From contig CP136061.1 of assembly GCA_032622095.1 (NCBI GenBank), positions 256,567,582 to 256,631,581 on the forward strand: 64,000 nucleotides of DNA. The letters are read 5' to 3'. Position numbers and translations under genes: made by a program. The DNA comes from Siphonodentalium dalli (taxonomy: Eukaryota > Mollusca > Scaphopoda > Gadilida > Siphonodentaliidae). This document shows, piece by piece, positions 46,727 through 59,146 of the stretch; position 1 is the stretch's first letter, and each line of letters starts with the position of its first letter. A model generated the notes under the pieces. It saw only the letters and a program-made list of their open reading frames with translations. It did not search any database and was not told where the DNA came from.

Positions 46727-49247
46727 GCCGGCCACTGGCGGCATTTGTCAGAAACATGACTATATGAGCATATGAGCAAGGACACGGGCGCATGCAAAAT
46801 TGGACCCGACTTGCAGATTAGCCCGCCACTGGCGAGATTCGACCCATGGATTTGGTCGATCCATTATTTTTTGTAGTAACCCCGTACAGGCACGCCGACA
46901 GCATGCTGATGCCCGAAATATCATTTGCGGGTACCCGTTTGAAGGTCAAAGTCACGTCCTGAGTTGACCATACATAACAAATTTCACGTTGCTGCTGATG
47001 CCCGAAATATCGCCGAAGGTCATTTGCAGATACTCGTTACAAGTATTCCCTGTCCCGTGTTGAGCGCAGCGATTGAGCTAACAAAGCAATCTCGACTCCA
47101 ATCCCCACCTGGACAATTACTGACCACTCGACACGTCGCAGAATGCGGAGAACAGATAATTTTCGGAAAGCATGCAAACAGCCGTATGCGAAAACACAAT
47201 GCAATAAAGAGCGTTATTCGGTTGACAAAACCAAATATGGAAAATTAGCTCGCAAACAGCCGTAGGCGAACCCCAAGGCAATAAAGAGCGTTATTCGGTT
47301 AACAAAACCAAACATGGAAAATTAAGGAGCGTTATTGCGTTAACCACACCATGCCAAGGACGGTGACAGGGGGGAAATGGGTGCTCGGACCTTCTGAAAA
47401 GCGGTGCGATGACACTGTCCGTGTCTTTTTACCCTTAGATATGAAATTTGGGCTCAATCGGTCCAGCCGTTTTCGAGTCTATAAAATATATATATACACC
47501 GAAGTCTCAAAATATATAGTAGACTAGCAGATTAGCCCGCCACTGGCGGCATTTGTCAGAAACATGACTATATGAGCGTATATGAGTAAGGACACGGGTG
47601 CATGCAAAACTGGACCCGATTTGCAGATTAGCCCGCCACTGGCGAGATACGACCCATGGATTTGGTCGATCCATTATTTTGTGTTTTTCAAGGTAACACC
47701 GTACAGGCACGCCGACAGCATGCTGATGCCCGAAATATCATTTGCGGGTACCAGTTTGAAGGTCAATGTCACGTCCTGAGTTGACCATACATAACAAATT
47801 TCACGTTGCTGCTGATGCCCGAAATATAGCCGAAGGTCATTTGCGGATACCCGTTTCAAGTATTCCCTGTCCCGTGTTGAGCGCAGCGATTAAGCTAACA
47901 AAGCAATCTCGACTCCACATCCTCACCTGGATAATTACTGACCACTCGACACGTCGCAAAATTCGGAGAACAGATAATTTCCGGAAAGCTTGCAAACAGC
48001 CGTATGCGTAAAACACAATGCAATAAAGAGCGTTATTCGGTTGACAAAACCAAATATGGAAACTTAGCTCGCAAACAGCCGTAGGCGAACCCCAAGGCAA
48101 TAAAGAGCGTTATTCGGTTAACAAAACCAAACATGGAAAATTAATGAGCGTTATTGCGTTAACCACTCCATGCCAAGGACGGTCACAGGGGGAAGGGAGA
48201 ATGGGTGTTCGGACGTTCTGAAAAGCGGTGCGATGACACTGTCCGTGGTTTTTTATCCTTAGATTGGAAGTTTGGGCTCAATCGGTCCTGCCGTTTTCGA
48301 GTCTATAAAACATATATATATATACGGAAGTCTCAAAATATATAGTAGACAAGCAGGTTAGACCGCCACTGGCGGCAATCGTCCCATCGCTTTGTTCGAA
48401 AAAGCAATTGCAACAGCTTCCGATACACGCGTGCTGCACCTCGGTGTAACATTTCGTCAAAATCCGCCAGTTTTACCCGATTTGACCTTGAACTGATCAT
48501 TTATAAGGTCAAGGTCAGGTCGGGGTCACAATTTGACCAGTCCATGACACTTCCCGCACACAAGTATCCATAGGTAGCAAGTTTGAGCTCAATCGGTTAG
48601 AGTCTATAAAGGACACACACATATATATCATTTGTGTGTACCCGTTTCAATGTGAAGATCACCTCTGGCGGAAAAACTGACCCGACGAAAATCTCCCCCG
48701 TCCCTAGGAAGCCCTAAGTACGTAAGAATTACACAACACGCTCATGTCTGGATACAGTCACGCTCACATCTGGACCCAGACGTAAGAATCACACTACACG
48801 CATACGCTCTTTATCAACGACACTGCGGATACGAAAGCTCTTTAACTATCAATGCGATTAACACCACAGTGCCAAGGACGGTGACTGTGTGTGGAGAAGG
48901 GGTGCTTGGAGCTTCTCAAAAACGGCGCGACGACGCGTCCCGTGTGCTTTTACCCTTAGATAGGAAGTTTGGTCTCAATCCGTGCAGCCGTTTTCGATTC
49001 TATAAAGTATACACACACATATATACGGAAGTCTGGCGTGGTTCGTCACAGTGCCAAGGGCGGTCATTTTTGTGACTGACAGTGAGGAACGGGTGCTCGG
49101 AGTTTCTCCAAAACGCCGCGACGACGCATCCCGTGGGTTTTTACCCTTAGATAAGAAGTTTGGTGTCAATCGGTCCAGCCGTTTTCGAATCCATAAAGGA
49201 CACACACACACACATATATATACGGAGTTCTCAAAATATATAGTAGA
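46727..49247 (+). mobile_element. Helentron-like repeats in three tandem units
   Basis: Units of about 785, 830 and 900 bp begin near 46,727, 47,513 and 48,346 with a TTAGCCCGCCACTGGCGG-like word and end with AAGTCTCAAAATATATAGTAGA. The first two are close copies, including GCATGCTGATGCCCGAAATA and CAATAAAGAGCGTTATTCGG. The third has a different interior shared with 6,600-7,290. No protein is encoded. The Helentron assignment rests on termini and repeat wording. Confidence 0.55.
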
Positions 49248-49421
49248 TGTGTTTATTATATATATGCATTATGATTAAATAAAGTTGTCATTTAAAATAA
49301 ATGTATTCACTTTCTAAATTATTATTTCGCCAAAAACCTCAAATGCCCCAAAAAACACAATAGTCTAGACTCGCCAATTAGTTAATCTGATTAGATCTAC
49401 CTACAACGCTAAGCACATAAG

Positions 49422-49870
49422 CCGCTTACACCTTTTAATTGGAGCCGACCGCTTGCACTTTATAGAACGAGAGAACGAAAAGTTGAATAAAATCAACATA
49501 TTTGTAAATTTAAAAACAATTCAAACGTTAATGTATTCCATGTCATAACCCGGACATATATATGTACTAAAATTCAGTCATATCCATATGCGACATCAAG
49601 TCCGCTTACACCTTTTATTTTGGAGCCGGCCGCTTACACTTTATAGTGTGTTTCAGAACGAAAAAGTTGAATAAAATCAACAAATTTGTGAATTTGAGAA
49701 CAATTCAAACGTTAGTGTGTTCCATGTCTCAGTCCGGACATATACACAAAATGTCATTAATATCCATTGAGAAACAACGGACCAAACTCCACATAACACC
49801 CCGCTTACACCTTTTATTTGGTACCGGCCTCGGCTTACACTTTATAGTGTGTCCCATTAATGGGACACTT
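49422..49870. repeat. Tandem repeat, about 185-bp unit, 2.3 copies
   Basis: Units start CCGCTTACACCTTTTA near 49,427, 49,609 and 49,801 and share GTTGAATAAAATCAACA and CAATTCAAACGTTA. The third copy stops after the opening 70 bp. Confidence 0.8.
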
Positions 49871-49898
49871 CTTTGTTCTATAAATATACATGTAACTT

Positions 49899-50480
49899 TC
49901 AGATAAAGACCTCCAGTGTGTATGGATTTACCATGTTACCAGTTACTACCGACACAATATAGGAGACGGCTGTCGCATCTGCCAGCATACGATTCACGGA
50001 TGCCTCCTTGTAGGAAGTTCTGCTCGCGCCATGCAGTCCACTTATTTCAAAAGTTTGCAACGCAACTGAGGCTAAAAGATGCGCCGTGAGATAGAACCGG
50101 TTCAGATGTGCAGTCCGGTAACACAAATTCCGATATTTACCACAGACCCTATTTATGGATTGTTCTAAAGCCATATCATGCGAAAATCCAGAGAAAGGCT
50201 TACATGATTGTGTGATGAACAGATGTATCTTTTTGAAAAACGACGGATGCTATATATATATATGCGGTTTCTTCTCGAACATTAGTCTCGACTCCGCTAC
50301 ATTGAATACGCCCCACCGGGCGTAGTTTACATGTTAACACATGAAATCCACAGGAATCATTTCTGCTGATGTCTCCATTTCAAGCAACATATTGTCATCG
50401 CGCTTAGCAGCAATGTAATCAAGCAACAGCTGTGAGAAATTAGAGACATAGTTGTCCCAGAAATGCACCGATGCATGTGG
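49899..50480 (-). pseudogene. Inverted fragment of the long-TIR transposon gene
   Basis: The 91-codon open piece at 49,899-50,174 corresponds to the segment at 41,690-41,900 of the other copy, with conserved QSINxxCGKYR and SVALQT-EISGLH. Upstream on minus (to about 50,340) the DNA still matches 41,500-41,690. Truncated and lacking both flanking domains. Confidence 0.7.
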
Positions 50481-50650
50481 CTGCGATCAAGAACTTTGTG
50501 ACAAAAACTGCATTATTAGACCCAGGCAGAACACGCGTTCTTCATCAATGTCATATGTATGGCATAGTTACAAGGTGCATACTATAGTGGGGGGGGGGGG
50601 GGGGGTTTCAGAGAAACTTACGTAAATTGCCTATTAGTCGAATATTTCTC

Positions 50651-51175
50651 TTAAAGATGGATTATCTCTTTAAATAACAAATTTTAAATAGTTGCGTGGG
50701 TATAAAATAATATATATGAACTGAAGACCTATATCCGGAAAAGCTTCTATCAATTATTATTGATTTTATTTCGAATATTAAATCGGGCCCGTTTATGTTA
50801 CTATTTTTAGAACCGACCATTCGGATGAGACCGTATTGGGATATAGAGCACTGGGCTGTTCCTACGGCTACGCAACGAATGTCAAATGTCGCAGATTGGT
50901 TGTTTGTATTGTTTTGTTCCACAGATATAAACGATGAGTATAATTAACGTTTATTTGTGACAAAATTGCACAATATAATTTCTGGTCTCTGTTAACAGTA
51001 ACCACTATTGTTCGTTAGCTGAACAAACACACCTTTTTAGACCAGAAAATATTCGAAATAAAATTAATATTAATCGATAGAAGCATTTCCGGACAGGAGT
51101 CTTCGATTCAAATCTAATATTTTATAACCCGGTAACTATATAATACATGTTTACAAAGAGATAATCCACCTTTAA
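50651..51175 (+). mobile_element. TTAA MITE family A, complete copy
   Basis: 525 bp between TTAA sites, very similar to 5,419-5,946. Nested in the rearranged transposon copy. Confidence 0.85.
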
Positions 51176-52199
51176 AATGCCTCACACAAAACTTCAAAAT
51201 AATTCCCGCTTAGTGGATTGTACATGTTATTTTACTTTGTGGCGAAAAATAACTTGTTCATAAAACAAAATGATTATATTGCCTGTTCGGCGCTTGTTGT
51301 GAATGTAAATTCCTATAACTCAGGATTATATCACCTTACGAAACTATGACAGTTAACTTCTTTCAGTTGTTGTGTGAACATTTCGCTATACAGAAGTTGT
51401 TCAAACTTGAGTTTTATGTTCTGCAACGAAATATAATATGATCACATCCGTATGGTCTGATTTCACTTATTGGGTGTGGAGGCCGTCTTGAATATTTATA
51501 TGCAATTCCAAGGTTTGGCTTAAAGCTACACATCGGTACTAATTTGACCCTCCGGTGACATTTTGATCACGGTAAGGTCGGGTACGGGTGCATTTCCATT
51601 GTTATATTACATAACAAGCGTATTATTAACGAAACTGCCAAAAAATAACAATTTTATAATTTTAGGGGGGAGAGTTATATTTTTTTTACAAAAATTCATA
51701 ATTGAAGTTACTATCTGAAGTTTTTTTCTGTCAATTTGATTCCCAGTTTATTGTAGAAAATTATTACGCTTTAAAAAACACTAGGAATTCATTAGGGAAA
51801 TTACAAGCTGTGAGCCATCAGTTTCAGAAATAAATTGAAACGAAAGCAAATATTTGCCTAAAAAACGCACTTAAATATTTATTTTTTTCGAAAATAGTAT
51901 TTATTTTCCAAAATCATGCGTGGCGATGTGGAATAATATATCTATTACTAACATATTAAAGGAAAATAATGCCAACATGACATAAACTGTCATCTTTAGT
52001 TTTATTTTTCAGTTTATGGTAATTTTAAGCTTTATTCAATTAAAAACCATGCATAAAAAAAATTTGCAACACTTTCAGAAACTACATCCACCCTTGCATG
52101 GACCGCAATGTAGCCCCCCCCCCCCCCCCCCACAACAGGCAACACGCGGAAATTTTCTTGGTGACCGGTTGAACTAACTCCAAATTGGCGTCTGGACTA

Positions 52200-53027
52200 A
52201 TCGCACTGATATGGTCCATTCTCACATACTGGATTCCATGTGACTTTTTAGATTACTTGATATATGTTAAATGCTTTCTTACATACAGTATATCGCATTG
52301 ATATGGGCTTTCTTGTGTTACTTTCTAACACATGTCACACTCATACAGTCGATCTCCGGGTTGATCCTGGTACGGTCTGTCTCCAGTGTTATACGGTCTA
52401 CGTTATCTCATGTGTGAAATCTCTTGTATGTTGTCCAATGCGCTTATACGGTCTATCTCCAGTGTGAAATCTCTTCATGATGTCCAATGCGCTTATACGG
52501 TCTATCTCCAGTGTGAAATCTCTTGTATGATGTCCAATGCGCTTGTGCGGTTAATCTCCAGTGTGAAATCTCTTGTGAGCAGTCAAACTTCCTGAAATGA
52601 TTTCCCATGAATATCGCATGCACTGATACGGTCAGTTTCATGCATGAAATATCTTGTGTGAAGTCAAATGCGCTGATAACATGAATGATTTTACACTTAT
52701 ATTGCACTTACATGTACATGTATACGGTCGATCCCCAGTGGGAAGTATCGTATGTTTCGCAATTGAGTGAATTATTTCTCGCATATATCGCACTGATAGG
52801 CCCTACGGTCGATACGGCGGATTTGTTATGCGTCGTCAGGTCGCTTGATTTAGTGAATGTTTTTGAGAATTTATCGCACTGATAAGGTCGGCCACCAGGG
52901 TGAATTATCTTATGCTCCTCCAGGTGGTTTGGTTATGTGAATGCTTTCTCGCATATATCGCACCGTTAAGGTCGGCCACCAGTGTGAATTCGCTTATGCC
53001 TCGACAGGGCGCCCTCAATAGTCAATG
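52200..53027 (-). pseudogene. Decayed 3' fingers of ZNF array 4
   Basis: 84-bp finger relics on minus. 52,200-52,330 resembles the satellite at 2,330-2,450; 52,380-52,610 has four TCTCCAGTGTGAAATCTCTTG units with short spacing; 52,730-53,027 retains more finger-like units with frame breaks. The transposon at 49,897-52,199 cut the array at its far end. Confidence 0.7.
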
Positions 53028-54182
53028 TTATCGTGCATATATGATATCACATTTATGCGGTCGATCACCAGTGTGAATTATCTTATGCTTCGCCAGGTTG
53101 CTTGATTGTTTGAATGCTTTCTCGCATATATCGCACTGATACGGTCGATCTCCAGTGTGAATCCTCTTATGTGCAGTCAAATTTCCCGACGTGGTGAATG
53201 ATTTTGGACAAATATCACATTTATACCTGCGATCACCAAAGTGGATTATTTTATGCGTTGTCAGGCTGCTTGATTCGGTGAATGCCTTCGGGCAAATATC
53301 GCACTGATACGGTCGATCTCCAGTGTGAATTCTCTTATGATTCGTCAGGTTGCTTGATTTAGTGAATGATTTCTCGCAAATATCGCACTGATACGGTCGA
53401 TCTCCAGTATGAATCCTCATATGTGAAGTCAAATTTCCTGACTGGGTGAATGATTTTTCACATATATCACATTTATGCGGGCGGTCATCAAAATGAATGT
53501 TTTTATGTTTCTTCAGACCGCTTAATACAGTGAATGCTTTCGGGCAAATATCGCACTGATACGGTCGATATCCAGTGTGAATCCTCTTGTGTGCAGTCAA
53601 ATGTCCTGACTGTGTGAATGATTTTGGACATATCTCACATTTATACGGGCGATCACCAAAGTGGATTATTTTATGCGTTGTCAGGTTGCTTGCTTGATTG
53701 AATGCTTTTGGGCAAATATCGCACTGATACGGTCGGTCTCCAGTGTGAATTCTCTTATGATTCGTCAGGTTGCCTGAGTTAGTGAATGATTTCTCGCATA
53801 TATCGCACTGATGCGGTCGATCGCCATTATGAATCCTCATATGTGAAGTCAAATTTCCTGACTGGGTGAATGATTTTGGACATATCTCACATTTATACGG
53901 GCGATCACCAAAGTGGATTATTTTATGCGTTGTCAGGTTGCTTGCTTGATTTAATGCTTTTGGGCAAATATCGCACTGATACGGTCGGTCTCCAGTGTGA
54001 ATTATCTTATGATTCGTCAGGTTGCCTGAGTTAGTGAATGATTTCTCGCATATATCGCACTGATGCGGTCGATCGCCATTATGAATGCTCATGTGTGCAG
54101 TCAAATTTCCTGACTGGGTGAATGGTTTTGGACATATCTCACATTTATACGGGCGATCACATGTGTCGATTCTTTCTCGCAT
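53028..54182 (-). CDS. C2H2 zinc-finger protein, array 4 (13 fingers)
   Basis: 384 codons with 13 complete C2H2 fingers joined by TGDRP, NGDRP, FGDRP and FDDRP linkers. The ATG at 54,182 is real but falls in what was a finger read in another frame (MRERIDTCDRP), so the current N-terminus is probably secondary. The original start seems to be 54,355. Fingers 1-3 and 4-6 are a 252-bp tandem duplication (CEICPKxFTQSGNL, CDICEKSFTNSGNL, CDICPKAxNQASNL). The C-terminus ends CDIIYAR-stop. As a poly-finger protein it should bind DNA in the nucleus; its target is unknown. No KRAB, SCAN or BTB domain is seen in the window. Confidence 0.75.
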   Translation of the reverse strand: MRERIDTCDRPYKCEICPKPFTQSGNLTAHMSIHNGDRPHQCDICEKSFTNSGNLTNHKIIHTGDRPYQCDICPKALNQASNLTTHKIIHFGDRPYKCEICPKSFTQSGNLTSHMRIHNGDRPHQCDICEKSFTNSGNLTNHKRIHTGDRPYQCDICPKAFNQASNLTTHKIIHFGDRPYKCEICPKSFTQSGHLTAHKRIHTGYRPYQCDICPKAFTVLSGLKKHKNIHFDDRPHKCDICEKSFTQSGNLTSHMRIHTGDRPYQCDICEKSFTKSSNLTNHKRIHTGDRPYQCDICPKAFTESSSLTTHKIIHFGDRRYKCDICPKSFTTSGNLTAHKRIHTGDRPYQCDICEKAFKQSSNLAKHKIIHTGDRPHKCDIIYAR

Positions 54183-54220
54183 ATATCACACTGCTACGGA
54201 CTGTCATCGATGTGAATCTT

Positions 54221-54355
54221 TTACTGGGTGATCGATTTATGACACTGATACGGTAGATTTCCAGTGTGAATCATTTGGTGCTTAATTATATCGCCCGACA
54301 CAGTGAATGATTTATCACAAGTATCACATCGATATAAACTGTCGCCCATGTTCAT
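54221..54355 (-). CDS. N-terminal ZNF exon or fragment with the likely original start
   Basis: 45 codons from ATG at 54,353-54,355: MNMGDSLYRCDTCDKSF followed by the helix TVSGDIIKHQMIH and linker TGNLPYQC, then a frame break to stop. The ATG directly follows GTAAGTAAGAG, matching the GTAAGTAAGA upstream of arrays 1 and 5, which have lost the ATG. It supports a short leader directly followed by fingers as the family's N-terminus. Confidence 0.55.
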   Translation of the reverse strand: MNMGDSLYRCDTCDKSFTVSGDIIKHQMIHTGNLPYQCHKSITQ

Positions 54356-54474
54356 CTCTTACTTACGAGCGTTCAGAAAATGCTTTATCGCAAATTTAGA
54401 TTGCATAGGTGCCGTGTTAACAACAGCATGACAAGAGACAAAGTACGGTTGTATTTAATGCGAGCGCGACTTGA

Positions 54475-54625
54475 AGCTGCTTCACAGGGAAGTATTTTAA
54501 AACTAAAACAAATATTAGGTCACAGATAAGTGACCACAAAGAGTTATGGTCTGCCAGATAGGGAAATGTTATTGAACGTTTATAAATAACACATATCTAT
54601 ATCGGTTACAGTGGTTAGAAAGAAA
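54475..54625 (-). promoter_or_regulatory. Conserved block upstream of ZNF array 4
   Basis: Shares CTTCACAGGGAAGTATTTTA, GGTCACAGATAAGTGACC, ATGGTCTGCC and ATTGAACGTTTATAAAT with the blocks at arrays 1, 2 and 5, in the same order. The TATA-like TTTATAAA (minus) is intact. From 54,626 to 55,248 no gene is seen; a short repeat CACACCACGC-ACTAGTTCA occurs twice (54,793, 54,829). Confidence 0.55.
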
Positions 54626-55248
54626 TAAATGTGTTCCATAGGCCCCAGTGTTAGCGTTTAACCACGCCCACTAAATTTCCTACATACAGATTGCACGATA
54701 AATGTCTTGAAGTCCAATCCTTCCTGCATCTTTTGCCATATATGTGAGCTACTAGCCGAGCCATACCTTTTTTGAACTTTTCAACACACCTATTCCACAC
54801 CACGCCACTAGTTCAACACACGTTTTCCACACCACGCTACTAGTTCACACAAGCTAACGAAAGCAAATACCCAGTCTTATTCTCCCGTCATTGTTTTGAC
54901 ACGAACGCATTTCAGATTTGGGAAAACCCACATTTATACATGCCATGGGTAATATATTTTTTTAATTTGTGAATTTAATTGAAATATACACTAATCGCGT
55001 GCCAGAATGTTTGAAACTCGTATTCGAGATTGGGTGTAAAAACTAGTTGCCGTATTAGGGAAAAAGTGTTAATCCTGTTTCAGAAGATATGCTTCGTTAA
55101 ACTGAAATTCCAGGGTTTATTTTAATAAAATTACTGATTGTGACACACCCCCTCTCTGTACATGAAAGCCAGGAATTTCCATGTTATCGACAAGTTGGCA
55201 GCTACATGGTTAAAACTATGAAGATATCGATGTGATGTGGTTCCTCTC

Positions 55249-55778
55249 TTAAAGGTGGATTATCTCTTTGTAAACATGTATTATATAGTTACCGGGGTAT
55301 AAAATATTAGATCTGAATCGAAGACTCCTATCCAGAAATGCTTCTATCGATTAATATTAATTTTATTTCGAATATGTTCTAGTCCTAAAAAGGTGTGTTT
55401 GTTCAGCTAACGAACAATAGTGGTTACTGTTAACAGAGAGCCGAAATTTTATTCTACAATTTTGTCACAAATAAACATTAATTATACTCATTATCGCTTA
55501 TATATGTGGAACAAATCAATACAAACAATCAATCTGGGACATTTGACTTTCGGTGCGTAGCCATAGGAACAGCCCAGTACTCTATATCGCAATATGGTAT
55601 CATCCGAATGGTGTGTTCTAAAAATAGACACATAAACGGTCCCAATTAAATATTCGAAATAAAATCAATATTAATTGATAGAAGCTTTTCCCGACAGGGT
55701 TCTTCAGTTCATATTTATTATTTTATACCCACGCAACTATTTAAAATTTGTTATTTAAAGAGATAATCCATCTTTTAA
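55249..55778 (-). mobile_element. TTAA MITE family A, complete copy, inverted
   Basis: 530 bp, TTAA at 55,249-55,252 and 55,775-55,778, running opposite to the other complete copies. Confidence 0.85.
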
Positions 55779-56639
55779 GGAGCACACCAGATACAGAATG
55801 ACGATAAATATGTGAAAATCTCACTGAGGTCGATATATGCAAATATTCTCCACGCCGTGAAAAGTAGCATAAAATAAAAACTCCGGTGCGGTGAAGATTA
55901 ATGTCCAACTTTGTATGCTTCGCCAATGATGTGATATTCCACCATAGTTATTCATCACAGTCTGAAATACGAAAAACTCGATGTTTGAGATTATTTTGCG
56001 GGTATTATATTTATCGAATTCGTAGATCTAATTGAAATATTATGCGCCAATCGCGTGCCAGAATTTTTTTAACTCGAAGGGACGTAATTCTACTTATTTA
56101 GTTCCTTCTAGTGAGTTACACAGTGGTGTGAATATTTTCACTAGAATTCAAAGCTATTGTATGTGCATGACAAGCTGTATCTATACATGTTCAGCGTCTG
56201 TATTTCCCGACAACAAAATTCATTGTATGTAAACTAGATAGACTTCCATTTCTAACGACGCCCGGCACAAAGCTCCAATGGCTACAATTCCGAAAACAAT
56301 ATTCACGAATATTATCAACTAACAAGTTTCTAAAAAATATCCAATTCATGACAAGATGATCAATGTGATAGATGTAAACGAGACAGAACACATCGCCCAT
56401 ATGTTTTGGAACCCATAAAGAAACTCAGCGATTGAGGAAAACTAACCGCATTCATATGTGCCCCCAACAAATCGCAATGATTGTCGGCTCTTCATAAAAT
56501 ATTCGGATCATAACTTTACAACAAACTTGCTATGGAGTTTGTGGCCATTCGAAACAGAGTCATCTATATTGCGTATATATAGTTGTGATCTAATGCTTTT
56601 GTGTATATATTTATATTGGGATGATTATGTGTAAATGTT
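55779..56639. other. No gene seen
   Basis: AT-rich DNA without recognisable coding capacity or repeats shared with the rest of the window. Confidence 0.5.
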
Positions 56640-57136
56640 TTTAAATAGTTGCGTGGGTATAAAATAATAAATATGAACTCGAGACCCCTGTCCGGAAAAG
56701 CTTCTATCAATTAATATTGATTTTATTTCGAATATTTAATCGGAACAGTTTATGTGTCTATTATTAGAACAGACCATTCGGATGATACCATATTGCGATA
56801 TAGAGCACTGGGCTGTTCTTATGGCTACGCACCGAAAGTCAAATGTCCCAGATTGATTGTTTGTATTGTTTTGTTCCATACTTATAAGCGATAATGAGTA
56901 TAATTAATGTTTATTTGTGACAAAATTGTACAATAAAATTTCTGGTTTCTGTTAACAGTAACCACTATTGTTCGTTAGCTAAACAACTACACTTTTTAGA
57001 CTATATAAAATATTCGAAATAAAATTAATATCAATCGATAGAAGCATTTCTGGACAGGAGTCTTCGATTCAGATCTAATACTTTATACCCCGGTAACTAT
57101 ATAAAACATGTTTACAAAGAGATAATCCACCGTTAA
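56640..57136 (+). mobile_element. TTAA MITE family A, lacking its left tip
   Basis: Starts at TTAAATAGTTGCGTGGG and continues to GATAATCCACCGTTAA (57,133-57,136). Its right half corresponds to the fragment at 281-463, so the segmental duplication begins inside this MITE. Confidence 0.8.
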
Positions 57137-57780
57137 ACTGTTATTTGAACTAATTGAGATCAATCCCAGTCACATGAGTGATATCAGTAGAGTTTTATGC
57201 GATTTTAGACCAATTTTAGTGAAATTGGGGCGGGGTGGTTGTCAAAAACTTTGGACTAAAACTTTTTTTTTTGCAGGTTTGGGGGTGGTGGATCCCCGAA
57301 AATGCCAGATGCAATTTTTTTTTTGTACTACCCCTGAATAGAACAGATGCCAACATGTCTTAATAATTCGAGCTGTCTGCGCATTTCGTGACACGGTTGC
57401 TTTTTCGGGCAATGCATCGCTACAGACGGCGGTTTATGTCTCCATTTGATGTTATTCGTGTTGTTGATATCAGCTTATATCTAAAATCAATTATGTTATA
57501 TTTTTTAATTCTGTTTTGATGTTTTGTTTTCGCGTTCGCGACAATTGTATTTTATTCGTCCACCCATACGATATGAGGCCAGGTGCCAACACATTAGGAA
57601 TTAGAGAGATATTTCGAAGGCTCGTCTACGAATCGATGAATGGCTGTTTTTATTTCGTGTTAGGTCACAGGGTGTTGGTAAAATATAACATATATCGCGC
57701 TGATACGGCCGATCTCCGGTGTAAATCCATTTGTGAGAAGTCAAACTTTCCAAACTGCAGAAATGATTTCCCACAAATAT

Positions 57781-57917
57781 CTCACTGATATGGACCATTC
57801 CCACATACTGGATTCTTATGTGACTTTTTAGATTATTTGATAGATTAAATGCTTTTTTACATACAGTATATCTCACTGATATGAACCATTCCCACTCAGT
57901 GGATTCTTATGTGACTT
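57781..57917 (-). repeat. 84-bp finger satellite, short version
   Basis: Only about 1.6 units of the satellite expanded at 1,141-1,822. It joins the same AT-rich spacer (57,918-58,195). Confidence 0.8.
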
Positions 57918-58195
57918 CGTATATTTAGATTAGATTAGATTATTTATTGGTAATGATACTAATATATACAAATGTATACACAAGTTGTCACATGTATACA
58001 CATTGAATAAGCAATATCATATGATTATGGATGGAACTGTGGTCGACATTAACATATATCTGTAAGTGCGTGATAAATAGAGCTTACTATTTAGATGTAT
58101 GTTATCAAAAAAAGATTTAACCAATGAAGTTTTAAGATGGTTAGTCGGTGGTATTAATATTAATAAATTTTATTAAATTTTAATAAATTTTGCTA

Positions 58196-59146
58196 TTACT
58201 TGATAGATTAAATGCTTTCTTACTTACAGTATACCGCACTGATATGGACCATTCCCAATGATTGGACTCTTATGTGACTTTTTTGATTATTTGATAGATT
58301 AAATGCTTTCTTACATACAGTATATCGCACTGATATGGACCATTCTCACATACTGGATTATATGTGACTTTTTAGATTACTTGATAGATTAAATGCGTTC
58401 TTACATATACTATATCGCAGATATGGACCATTCTCACATACTGGATTATATGTGACTTTTTAGATTACTTTATATAGATTAAATGCTTTCTTATATACAG
58501 TATATCGCGTCGATATGGGCTTTCTTATGTTAATTTCTCATACATGTCGCACTCATACAGTCGATCTCCGGAGTGGATCCTGGTACGGTCTATCTCTAGT
58601 GTGAAATTTCTTCTTTATGATATCCAATGCGCTGATACGGTCTATATACCGTGTGAAATCTATTGTATGATGTCCGATGCATTGATACGGTCTATCTCCT
58701 TTGTGAAATCTCTTGTATGATGTCCAATGCTCTTATACGCCTATCTCCGGTATGAAATCTCTTGTCATTCTTGTGAGCAGTCAAACTTCCCGACTGCGGA
58801 AATGATTTCCCATGAATATCACATGCCCTGATACGATCAATCTCCTGTGTGAAATCTCTTGTGTGAAGTAAAATGCCCTGATAACATTTATATCGCACTT
58901 ATATGGTCTATATATGTGAATTATCGTATGTTTCGCCAAGCTACTTGATTGAGTGAATGATTTCTCGCATATATCGCACTAATACGGTCGCTCTCCAGTG
59001 TGAATTATCTTATGCTTCGCCAGGTTGCTTGATTCTGTGAATATTTTCTCGCATATATCGCACTAATACGGTCGCTCTCCAGTGTAAATCATCTTAGGCT
59101 TAACCAGGTTGTTTAATTCTGTGAATGCTTTCTCGCATATATCGCA
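58196..59146 (-). pseudogene. Decayed 3' fingers of ZNF array 5
   Basis: Equivalent to 2,100-3,023. The amber codon in the PYQC linker (CACTAATACGG on plus) is found at about 59,143, 59,060 and 58,977, the same units as in copy 1, so these stops predate the duplication. Confidence 0.75.

Larger units (their letters stand above)
49897..52199. mobile_element. Rearranged second copy of the long-TIR transposon
   Basis: Its right end (51,225-52,199) matches the right arm at 42,890-43,873 and ends in the same GGCGTCTGGACTA. Internal gene pieces are shuffled: 49,899-50,480 carries the ALEQSINRVCGKYR-ASVALQTFEISG segment on minus, while 50,462-50,512 carries the C-terminal CTDACGCDQ-type Cys motif on plus. 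So an internal inversion has occurred. MITE A is nested at 50,651-51,175. The left terminus was not found. Confidence 0.7.
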
